Source: Rhodoligotrophos defluvii (lineage in GTDB: Bacteria > Pseudomonadota > Alphaproteobacteria > Rhizobiales > Im1). Taken from it: a DNA stretch of 64,000 bases. The stretch covers positions 1,105,001 to 1,169,000 of the forward strand of contig NZ_SZZM01000001.1 of assembly GCF_005281615.1 (NCBI RefSeq), given 5' to 3'. The position numbers and the translations under genes were made by a program. Shown one piece after another: positions 51,436 to 58,552 of the stretch. Below the pieces are notes generated by a model. That model did not search any database and was not told where the DNA came from. It worked only from the letters and a program-made list of their open reading frames with translations. Numbering within the stretch: the stretch's first letter is position 1; each line of letters begins with the position of its first letter.

Positions 51436-52181
51436 CTGAGCGCCATGCCGCCGGAGACGCCGAGCACTTCGCCGGTGATGAACGCCGCCTCGCGGGAAGC
51501 GAGAAAGGCAACCGCGGCGGCGATCTCCGCCGGATCGCCAAGCCGCTTCAGCAGCGTCGCTTGCTCCATGGCGGCGAGCAGGCCCTGGCCGCCAGCCTCT
51601 ACCGCGGAATCGAGCATCGGCGTACGCACCGGACCTGGCAGCACGACGTTGGCGGTAATGTTAAACCGCGCATTCTCGCGCGCAATCGACTTGGCGAACG
51701 CAACGAGCCCGCCCTTGGCGGCAGCATAGACGGCGCCTCCCTTGGAGCCGATGCGCCCGGCCTCTGAGGAGATCATCACGATGCGTCCGTAGCCGGCCGC
51801 CTGCATGCCGGGCAGCACCGCATGGGTGAAGGCGAAGGCCGCCTCCAGGTTGACCGCCAGGAGATGGCGCCACTCCTCCGGCTTCGTATGCGTGAAGAAT
51901 GCGTGCTGGTCGACGCCGGCATTGCTGACGAGGATGTCCACCGCGCCGGTGTTCGCGACCACGCGGGCGACTTCGCCGAAATCCGTCACGTCCAGCTCGG
52001 CAAAGGTCCCGTCGATCTCGCGGGCGACGGCCGCGCCGGCTTCTGCATTGCGGTCGCAGATCAGAACCTTCACGCCCTCCGCCGCAAGCCGGCGGGCAAC
52101 CGCCGCGCCAATACCGCTCGCACCGCCGGTAACGATGGCGCGGCACCCCTTCAGCCGATCGGCAAGAGCAAAGCCATCCAT
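51432..52181 (-). CDS. Short-chain dehydrogenase/reductase, BadH-like
   Basis: 249 residues, classical SDR. Cofactor motif TGGASGIGAAVARRL with acidic CDRN at the second strand end (NAD preference), NAG in LVSNAGVDQHAF, and catalytic Ser-Tyr-Lys in MISSEAGRIGSKGGAVYAAAKGGLVAFAKSIARE. The EEWRHLLAVNLEAAFAFTHAVLPGM, GRIV-IS and AVYAA-KGGLVAF stretches recall 2-hydroxycyclohexanecarboxyl-CoA dehydrogenase (BadH) from memory. A 2- or 3-hydroxyacyl-CoA of an alicyclic ring is a reasonable substrate guess. Start is 3 bases after the crotonase stop. Confidence 0.87.
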   Translation of the reverse strand: MDGFALADRLKGCRAIVTGGASGIGAAVARRLAAEGVKVLICDRNAEAGAAVAREIDGTFAELDVTDFGEVARVVANTGAVDILVSNAGVDQHAFFTHTKPEEWRHLLAVNLEAAFAFTHAVLPGMQAAGYGRIVMISSEAGRIGSKGGAVYAAAKGGLVAFAKSIARENARFNITANVVLPGPVRTPMLDSAVEAGGQGLLAAMEQATLLKRLGDPAEIAAAVAFLASREAAFITGEVLGVSGGMALS

Positions 52182-52184
52182 GCA

Positions 52185-53003
52185 TCACCGGCCGGTGAAG
52201 CGCGGCGCGCGCCGGCCGATCACAGCCGCCAGTCCTTCCCGCGCATCGGCCGTGCCCGAGAGCTCCGAAACGGTGCGGGCTTCCTCAGGCAGGCAAGCGT
52301 CGATCCCGAGGCCAAGTCCGCTCCACAAGAGCCGCTTGGATGCGGCCAGAGCCTTTGGCGCGCCCGCGGCAAGCTCGCGCGCCACGTCAAGCGCTGCAGC
52401 CTCCAGCGCATCGTCGGCCACGACCCGGGTCACCAGCCCCACGTCCAACGCCTCGGCCGCGTCCATCACCCGATTGGTGAGGATCATGTCCATGGCCCGG
52501 CGAAAGCCGATCAGGCGCGGCAAGGCCACCGAAGCGCCGGCATCGGGCGCCATGCCCACCCGGGTTGCGCCGGCCATGAACTTCGCCGAGCGCGCCGCGA
52601 TGACCAGGTCGGATGCACAGACGAGGCCAAGCCCGCCGCCACCGGCGGCATAGCCCTGTACGGCAGTGACCACTGGCGCTTCCAGGTGGATCAGCGCCGA
52701 CGCCGAGATCTGGAGATAGGACGTCGCCTGGCGGAGAAAGTCGGGCAGCCCCTCGCCCTTGGCGGCGAATTCCTTTACGTCGCCTCCCGCACAGAAATTC
52801 GGGCCCTCACCTGAAAGGAGCACGACGCGGATGCGGGGATCGCCGTGGCACCTCATCACCGCCTGATGCAGCGCCTCGAGCAGCGCGATGCTGATGCCGT
52901 TCGACTGCTGCGGCCGGTTGAGCCTCAGCCGCGCAATGCTGCCGTCGAGGGACAACAGAACCGGCCCTTCACCGATCAGGATTTCGCTGGCTTGCGTGGA
53001 CAC
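52185..53003 (-). CDS. Enoyl-CoA hydratase/isomerase family protein
   Basis: 272 residues. RVVLLSGEGPNFCAGGDVKEF oxyanion strand, GYAAGGGGLGLVCASD second loop, GMAPDAGASVALPRL with the isomerase/PaaG-type aspartate and no hydratase Glu pair. Encoded between the BadH-like SDR and the Rieske beta subunit in the same leftward operon. Confidence 0.88.
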   Translation of the reverse strand: MSTQASEILIGEGPVLLSLDGSIARLRLNRPQQSNGISIALLEALHQAVMRCHGDPRIRVVLLSGEGPNFCAGGDVKEFAAKGEGLPDFLRQATSYLQISASALIHLEAPVVTAVQGYAAGGGGLGLVCASDLVIAARSAKFMAGATRVGMAPDAGASVALPRLIGFRRAMDMILTNRVMDAAEALDVGLVTRVVADDALEAAALDVARELAAGAPKALAASKRLLWSGLGLGIDACLPEEARTVSELSGTADAREGLAAVIGRRAPRFTGR

Positions 53004-53026
53004 GATAGGTCACCTCCGCGCGGCGC

Positions 53027-53521
53027 TTACACTAGGAACGACAGGGTGTAGATCGGCTTGTCGTTGTTGACGAGCACGACTTTCTTGCGGATCATCTTCA
53101 GCGTGCCGTCGACGCGCCGCAGGCTATACTCGTTCCTGGTTGCCCAAACGGTTTCGCCGCGCATATTGCACTCGAAGATCATCGTGTTCGCGGCGACCCG
53201 GATCTCGTCGCCAGCCTCGTCCAAGAGCTCGATATTCGAAACGATCCGCGCCAGCTGGGAAGGCGGGGTCTGAGAATGGCGCTTGCCAGTCTTCAGCTGC
53301 TTCACGCGCAGCGATATGCGCGAGCGGTTGTCATAGATGAACGACATCTGGGTTTCCGGGTCCGGGTCGGTACCGTTGGCCGGCACCCAGTAGATCGCAT
53401 CGTCTTCCCACAGCGCTTCCCACTCGTCATAGGCGTGGGTATCCTGAAGGCGCGCCTCCCGGTAGAGAAACTGGACGACGTCTTCGGGCACGGACTTGAT
53501 CGATGTTTTGGCGGACATCAC
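53027..53521 (-). CDS. Aromatic-ring-hydroxylating dioxygenase beta (small) subunit
   Basis: 164 residues, NTF2/SnoaL-like fold of Rieske oxygenase small subunits. Conserved FLYREARLQDTHAYDEWEALWEDDAIYWVPANGTDPDPETQMSFIYDNRSRISLRVKQLKTGKRHSQTPPS and VISNIELL-like segments are the benzoate/anthranilate-type signature. Structural role with the alpha subunit; ATGA overlap with it. Confidence 0.94.
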   Translation of the reverse strand: MMSAKTSIKSVPEDVVQFLYREARLQDTHAYDEWEALWEDDAIYWVPANGTDPDPETQMSFIYDNRSRISLRVKQLKTGKRHSQTPPSQLARIVSNIELLDEAGDEIRVAANTMIFECNMRGETVWATRNEYSLRRVDGTLKMIRKKVVLVNNDKPIYTLSFLV

Positions 53522-54777
53522 GCCGCCTCCATCAGCGTCTTGTAATGCCGCCAGATCCCCCGCGACGGCAGATCGTCGGTGGAGTGCGCAATGCGATACC
53601 CGTCCTCATCGTCGCGTTCGCGGTGCATGCCCCGTTCGAGAAACAGCCATTCCGGGTTGCGCGTGAGGAGCCCACGCTGGTTCCGCTCGTACATTTCAGT
53701 ATCGTCCGCGAGAAGGAAGCCCGCCGGCCCGACCGAGCCCATGGTCTGCTGGCGCATGCGCCGATTGAAATCGGGCGCTCCTTTGAACTGCAGAGCGGTC
53801 ACGTGCTGGATCGTCTCATCCACGGCGACCGGCTGGATCACGAAGAGCTGGATCTCGGCAATGAACAGGTTGGGGAAGATCATGGTATGCGGCGTGCCGT
53901 CGATCATGATCTGGCGGGCTTTCTCCCTGCCATAGGCTGCCTCCATGGCGGCCACATAGCCGGGCAATCGCGCCGGGGTGGTGCCAAACCAGCTCAGCGG
54001 CTCGCCCCGGCGGCGGAACTCGGGCCTAAGGTCGACCTCCGTGTGCCCGTTGCCGAAGTCGCGGGTGACCGCGATGGAGCTAGCTCCATAAAGCTCGCCG
54101 ATCTTGCTGTCGGCCACCGAAAAGATCGAGGCATGCACGAAGCCCGGATGATAGCCGTCGCACTCGTTCTCAAGGATGAACTTCCAGTTGGCCTTCGTGC
54201 GGTGGCGCAGGAAGCCGGCGGTCAGCTCGATCTCGCCTTCGGGCGAGTTCTCGCAGAGCTGGTCGATGGCGCGGATAGCACCGCCCAGGTGCTCCTCGAG
54301 CGAAGGTCCATCCTCGGCCATGCTGCCGAACACGAAACCCTTGTGGATGGCGATCCGCGGCACTTGGGCCAGGCCGAGGTCGGACCTCTCCACCCCCTGA
54401 TACCCGTCCGGAAAGGCATAGCCGATGAGCCGGCCGTCATTGGCGAAGGTCCAGGAGTGATAGGGGCATGTGAACGATGATCGGTTGCCCTTCTCGATCA
54501 CGCAGACCGCGTTGCCGCGATGCGGACAGCGGTTCAGGAGCAGCCTGATCTCGCCCTCGCGGTCGCGCACCATGAGAACCGGCATGGGCCCGATCGACTT
54601 GGTCACGTAATCGTTGCGGTTTGGAACCTCGCTCACATGGCCGACATAGACCCATGTGCGAAACCAGATCTTCTCCAGCTCCGCCTGGAAAATGGCGGGA
54701 TCGCTATAGAGCGCGCCGTGAACGCGGCCCGGCTCGATCAGGCGGGACCATTGGCTGATCGGCGTTTCAACATTCAT
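53518..54777 (-). CDS. Aromatic-ring-hydroxylating dioxygenase alpha (Rieske) subunit
   Basis: 419 residues from the ATG at 54777 (AAGGAACC before it). Rieske ligands Cys84, His86, Cys104 and His107 in NRCPHRGN and FTCPYHSWT; mononuclear iron region ENECDGYHPGFVH with Asp207, His210, His215. The opening GRVHGALYSDPAIFQAELEKIWFRTW is like benzoate, anthranilate and cumate dioxygenases. It inserts O2 into an aromatic or unsaturated ring. Operator site E is 60 bases upstream. No ferredoxin gene is next to it. Confidence 0.95.
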   Translation of the reverse strand: MNVETPISQWSRLIEPGRVHGALYSDPAIFQAELEKIWFRTWVYVGHVSEVPNRNDYVTKSIGPMPVLMVRDREGEIRLLLNRCPHRGNAVCVIEKGNRSSFTCPYHSWTFANDGRLIGYAFPDGYQGVERSDLGLAQVPRIAIHKGFVFGSMAEDGPSLEEHLGGAIRAIDQLCENSPEGEIELTAGFLRHRTKANWKFILENECDGYHPGFVHASIFSVADSKIGELYGASSIAVTRDFGNGHTEVDLRPEFRRRGEPLSWFGTTPARLPGYVAAMEAAYGREKARQIMIDGTPHTMIFPNLFIAEIQLFVIQPVAVDETIQHVTALQFKGAPDFNRRMRQQTMGSVGPAGFLLADDTEMYERNQRGLLTRNPEWLFLERGMHRERDDEDGYRIAHSTDDLPSRGIWRHYKTLMEAA

Positions 54778-54836
54778 CTCTGGTTCCTTTGACGGCAGTT
54801 GGGCCCACAATATCGACGCACCCTGCGCCCATCAAT

Positions 54837-54860
54837 ATTAAAACGCCCGTCCGGTTTAAG
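54837..54860. promoter_or_regulatory. TetR-regulon operator, site E
   Basis: ATTAAAAC-GCCCGTCC-GGTTTAAG, weaker but sharing GTCCGG-TTA with sites A-C. Between the reductase stop and the Rieske alpha start, giving the oxygenase-crotonase-SDR operon its own regulated promoter. Confidence 0.55.
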
Positions 54861-54892
54861 ATTGGCACTCATGAGCTGCATGACCTCACCTA

Positions 54893-56197
54893 TTAAGCGG
54901 GAAGCAGCTGGCGGGCATCGAGCCCGAGATCGGCCGCCCGTTCGGGGTCCAGCCCCGCACCGCCACGGGCGATGATACGCTTTGCGATATTGAACTCCGC
55001 CGGCGAATTGATCGCATCGAGCGCCACGAGCACCGTGTCCGAGAAGTAGAAGACGGCGAACTTCCCTGTGGCCGGATCGCCGCGAACGACTGCCCGGTCA
55101 TAGCCTCTGCTGATGAGGCCGGCGGTCTGAAGCTTCAGGTCATACTGATCGGACCAGAACCACGGTACGGCAGGAGATGGCGGCTCTACCCCGCAAGCAT
55201 GCGCGGCGGCGATGCGGGCCTGTTCTATGGCGTTGGCGACCGATTCGATCCGGCCTCTCCGCCCGGCACAATCGTTCAAGGCAAAGGCGCAGTCGCCCAT
55301 GGCATAGATATCGGGATCGCTCGTGCGCATGGCGCGGTCGACAACAACACCCTCGCCCGGCTCCACCTCGACGCCCGCATACATCGCGATTTCATCATTG
55401 GGCACGATGCCGATGCCGACCACGGCCAGGTCGCAAGGCAATTCGCTTCCGTCCGCCAGCACGGCCGTTCGCACCCGGCGTTCTCCCGTGAAAGCCGATA
55501 CGGTGGCGCCCAGCCGGATATCGACGCCCTTGGTCCGATGGAACTGCTCGTAAAAGCTGGAGACGACCGGGGCGGTCACGCGGCCGAGCAATCGCGGGCC
55601 GGCCTCCACCACGGTGACACTCAAGCCCTTCTTGCGGGCGACGGCCGCTACCTCCAAGCCGATGTAGCCTCCACCCACGATCACGAGATTGGATCCGGCC
55701 GTGAAGAGCGGCTGCAAGCGCCGGCTGTCTTCAGCACTGCGGATAAAGCCCACGCCCTCGAGATGGGCACCCGGCACCGCCAAGGACCGCGGCCGCGCCC
55801 CCGTCGCCAGAAACAGCTTGGCATAATGAAGAACCGTTCCTTCGCTCGTCACCACCGCATTGTCGCGCCGGTCGATGGCGGTGACCGACTCGCCCAATCT
55901 CAGCTGGATCCGCTCCGCCTCGTAGAAGCCGGCGGCACGCAGGAAAAGGCGCTCGACCGGCATTTCCCCGGCGAGAAAGGCCTTGGACAGCGGCGGGCGC
56001 TGGTAGGGCGGAAGCTCCTCCGCCGCGATGACGATGATCTCGCCGGGCCACCCGTTCTGGCGCAGGCTGGTTGCGCATTCGACGCCCGCCTGCCCTCCCC
56101 CAACGACGATCGCGGCATTAGATCTCGCGAGCGATCCGGCTTCCGAAACACCAGTCAATCGACACTCCATATCCGACTTGCCCGCGTAGGCACGCAT
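54893..56197 (-). CDS. FAD-dependent ferredoxin reductase (oxygenase reductase, BphA4/CamA type)
   Basis: 434 residues with two dinucleotide folds, AAIVVGGGQAGVECATSLRQNG (FAD) and NLVIVGGGYIGLEVAAVARKKG (NAD(P)H), PPYQRPPLSKAFL, and MGDCAFALNDCAG. Transfers electrons from NAD(P)H to a ferredoxin and on to the Rieske oxygenase. The ATG at 56170 is a possible alternative start. Operator site C lies just upstream. It lacks its own 2Fe-2S domain, so a separate ferredoxin is needed. Confidence 0.9.
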   Translation of the reverse strand: MRAYAGKSDMECRLTGVSEAGSLARSNAAIVVGGGQAGVECATSLRQNGWPGEIIVIAAEELPPYQRPPLSKAFLAGEMPVERLFLRAAGFYEAERIQLRLGESVTAIDRRDNAVVTSEGTVLHYAKLFLATGARPRSLAVPGAHLEGVGFIRSAEDSRRLQPLFTAGSNLVIVGGGYIGLEVAAVARKKGLSVTVVEAGPRLLGRVTAPVVSSFYEQFHRTKGVDIRLGATVSAFTGERRVRTAVLADGSELPCDLAVVGIGIVPNDEIAMYAGVEVEPGEGVVVDRAMRTSDPDIYAMGDCAFALNDCAGRRGRIESVANAIEQARIAAAHACGVEPPSPAVPWFWSDQYDLKLQTAGLISRGYDRAVVRGDPATGKFAVFYFSDTVLVALDAINSPAEFNIAKRIIARGGAGLDPERAADLGLDARQLLPA

Positions 56198-56208
56198 GAG
56201 AGGTCAAT

Positions 56209-56232
56209 AATAGACCGTCTATCCGGATTATT
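56209..56232. promoter_or_regulatory. TetR-regulon operator, site C
   Basis: AATAGACC-GTCTATCC-GGATTATT, containing the perfect palindrome ATAGAC-C-GTCTAT and ending with the CCGGATTATT found in reverse at site A. Directly before the reductase gene start. The remaining bases to 56369 hold nothing I recognise. Confidence 0.65.
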
Positions 56233-56369
56233 ATAATCAGCGACAGAATTGTCAAGAACCGAGCCTTCCCCGCTCAGAGGTCTGCAAAGAGCCGCTTTCT
56301 CGTAGGAATAATACTGCGGTCGCGCCTCACCTCGTCGCAGCCCCAGGCCGGCGATTGCCGCCGACGCGG

Positions 56370-58004
56370 TTAATCGGCCTGCTCTTCGGAGCCGCGCTGC
56401 ACCGTACCTTCCGGCAGCACGGCTGGAGCGATCTCCATCTGCGTCGGCCGGGGTGATTCCCCCGCGCCGGACGAGGATGCAGCTGGCTCTTGTCCGGTGA
56501 GCCGTTCGTCCGCGGATGCCGCCGGCGCCCCGCCATCCGATTGTGGCGCGCCGGTTCCGGCAGTCGATCGTGAGTCCATCGGTGCGGCCGCGGTGGCCGC
56601 GCCCTGCGCCCGTCCGCCGACGGAGCCGGTGACCATCTCGTCCGTGCCGACCGGCTCCGGGGTTACGGAGCCGTCCGCCGCCGCAACGCGCCAAACCGTG
56701 TTACCGGCATCGTCAGCGATGATCAGAGCGCCCGTGCCGTCAATGGCGACATCGACCGGACGCCCGTGCGCCTGGTCGCCGTTGATGAAGCCGGTCACCA
56801 CATCCTGCGCCTTGCCGGAGGGCGCGCCGTTCTCGAAGGGTATGTAGACGACCTTGTAGCCGGTGAAGGAACTCCGGTTCCAGCTACCGTGCTCGCCGAC
56901 AAAGGCGCCGTTGCGATAGGGTTCCGGCAAGGCCGAATTCATCGTGAAGGTCATGCCCAAGGGCGCGACGTGGCTCGAAAGCGCGTAATCGGGAACGACG
57001 GCCTTTTCCACCATGTCGGGCCGCTTGGGGTGGACGCGCTCGTCGACATGGCTGCCGAAATAGCTCCATGGCCAGCCGTAGAACGCGCCATCCTTGACCG
57101 AGGTCATGTAGTCGGGGACGAGGTTGGGGCCGAGCTCGTCACGCTCGTTGACCACCGACCACAGCGCACCGGTCTCCGGGTTGAAGGTCAGGCCGTTGGG
57201 ATTGCGCAAGCCCGAGGCGTAAATGCGGCTTGCGCCTGTCATGCGGTCCACCTGCCAGATGGCAGCGCGGCCCTTTTCCGCCTCTAGCCCACGCTCCGCC
57301 ACGTTGGAATTGGAGCCGACCGACGCATAGAGGTAGCGCCCGTCGGGGCTCAGCGCGAGATCCTTGGTCCAGTGGTGGTTGATCGGCCCGCCCGGCAGTG
57401 GGGTGAGCACGGAAGGCTGCGCGGTGATCTCGGTATCGCCAAGCGCATAGGGATAGGCCAGGATCGCATCGGTCGCCGCCACGTAAAGCGTGCCGTCATA
57501 CCAGGCGATGCCGAAGGGCGAGTTGAGGCCTGTCAGCAGGTCGTGTCGCTCGTCCACTTCTCCGTCGCGGTTGGTATCGCGCAGCAGTGTGATCAGATTG
57601 CTCTCCTTTTGCTCGCCTCCGCCGCCATGGGCAATCGACATGATCCAGCCGCGGATGATGTCCTTCGGTCGCGAGACGGGCTTGCCCGACGGCCCGCGTG
57701 CCTGGACGACGAGCACGTCGCCATTGGGCAGCGTGTAAAGCGAGCGTGGATTGGCAAGATCCTCGGCATAGGCCGTGACCCTGAGCCCGTCCGGCACTGA
57801 AGGCATCTCGCCATCCTGCCAGCCGACCACCTCGGCCAGCTTCATATCGGCCAGAATGGGCTGCTGCGGCTCCGGAAGGACAGGATCAGGTCCGATCTGC
57901 TGCGAAACGTCGAAATCCGAGCGGTCGTCGCATCCGGCGAGCAGGGCGAAGGCCAGGCAGCCGGCCCCCAGGGCGGCGTAGCGCGCGGGAGTCCACTTAG
58001 TCAT
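56370..58004 (-). CDS. PQQ-dependent sugar/sorbosone dehydrogenase-like lipoprotein
   Basis: 544 residues with a lipoprotein signal, LAFALLAGC (lipidated Cys25). The beta-propeller of the glucose/sorbosone dehydrogenase family follows: AYAEDLANPRSLYTLPNGDVLVVQ, FGIAWYDGTLYVA, YASGLRNPNGLTFNPETGALWSVVNERDELG, FVGEHGSWNRS. A C-terminal tail of about 90 residues is rich in A, G, S, P and E without domain features. Probably periplasmic, anchored in a membrane. It overlaps the DUF2231 gene by 8 bases; the two form a unit. Confidence 0.88.
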   Translation of the reverse strand: MTKWTPARYAALGAGCLAFALLAGCDDRSDFDVSQQIGPDPVLPEPQQPILADMKLAEVVGWQDGEMPSVPDGLRVTAYAEDLANPRSLYTLPNGDVLVVQARGPSGKPVSRPKDIIRGWIMSIAHGGGGEQKESNLITLLRDTNRDGEVDERHDLLTGLNSPFGIAWYDGTLYVAATDAILAYPYALGDTEITAQPSVLTPLPGGPINHHWTKDLALSPDGRYLYASVGSNSNVAERGLEAEKGRAAIWQVDRMTGASRIYASGLRNPNGLTFNPETGALWSVVNERDELGPNLVPDYMTSVKDGAFYGWPWSYFGSHVDERVHPKRPDMVEKAVVPDYALSSHVAPLGMTFTMNSALPEPYRNGAFVGEHGSWNRSSFTGYKVVYIPFENGAPSGKAQDVVTGFINGDQAHGRPVDVAIDGTGALIIADDAGNTVWRVAAADGSVTPEPVGTDEMVTGSVGGRAQGAATAAAPMDSRSTAGTGAPQSDGGAPAASADERLTGQEPAASSSGAGESPRPTQMEIAPAVLPEGTVQRGSEEQAD

Positions 58005-58452
58005 GATCGCTCACTCCCACGCCGTGGCGGAAAACAAGGGCGCGGCCGAACCAGTCGGATATGACCATTACGACGACCGTTACGGCGGAAAGGGTCAGCC
58101 CCCAGGGGACCACGGCCGTCCAGCCGTCGCGGGCATGAATGAGGCTGTTGACGAACGCCAGCGCCAGGACGACCAAGCTGCCGATCGCGTGGGGCCAAGC
58201 GGGCCAGGGTCGGCGTACCGCGGGGCGGAACAGGAAGTCGACCATGCCGGCGATTGCCGCAAGCGCACCGAACACGAGCCCGGCGAAAAGCAGCCAGGAT
58301 GAAAACTCCTGCCACATGAGATGCGATGTGCGCCAATAGGCGATGTCGGTCAATAGCGCCAGCGTGAAGCAGACGATCGGGAACTGGACGAGCATGGAAT
58401 GAATCGGCTGCCCGGCGATTGCCGCAGTGCTCTGGGGATGTGTGTGGGTCAT
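57997..58452 (-). CDS. DUF2231 family membrane protein
   Basis: 151 residues with four hydrophobic helices. HSMLVQFPIVCFTLALLTDIAYW near the N-terminus and FGALAAIAGMVDFLF are the DUF2231 hallmark. Genes of this family often neighbour PQQ-type sorbosone dehydrogenases; a redox or cofactor-handling role is suspected but unproven. In the 100 bases upstream, AACGAA (58499-58504) and TTCGTT (58512-58517) form a small dyad near the likely promoter. Confidence 0.88.
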   Translation of the reverse strand: MTHTHPQSTAAIAGQPIHSMLVQFPIVCFTLALLTDIAYWRTSHLMWQEFSSWLLFAGLVFGALAAIAGMVDFLFRPAVRRPWPAWPHAIGSLVVLALAFVNSLIHARDGWTAVVPWGLTLSAVTVVVMVISDWFGRALVFRHGVGVSDHD

Positions 58453-58552
58453 CGGCCACCCCCTTGAATAGGATCGGTTGACGGACGCTGAATCTACAAA
58501 CGAAGACGTGTTTCGTTCCCAACCCGCATAAAAGTCAGCTGCATCAGCGCCA

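Noticed and set aside
58499-58519. EcfG-type general-stress promoter before the DUF2231/PQQ pair
   Set aside because: A GGAAC on the minus strand is present, but the nearest GTT is 13 bases downstream rather than 16-17, so the spacing is wrong.
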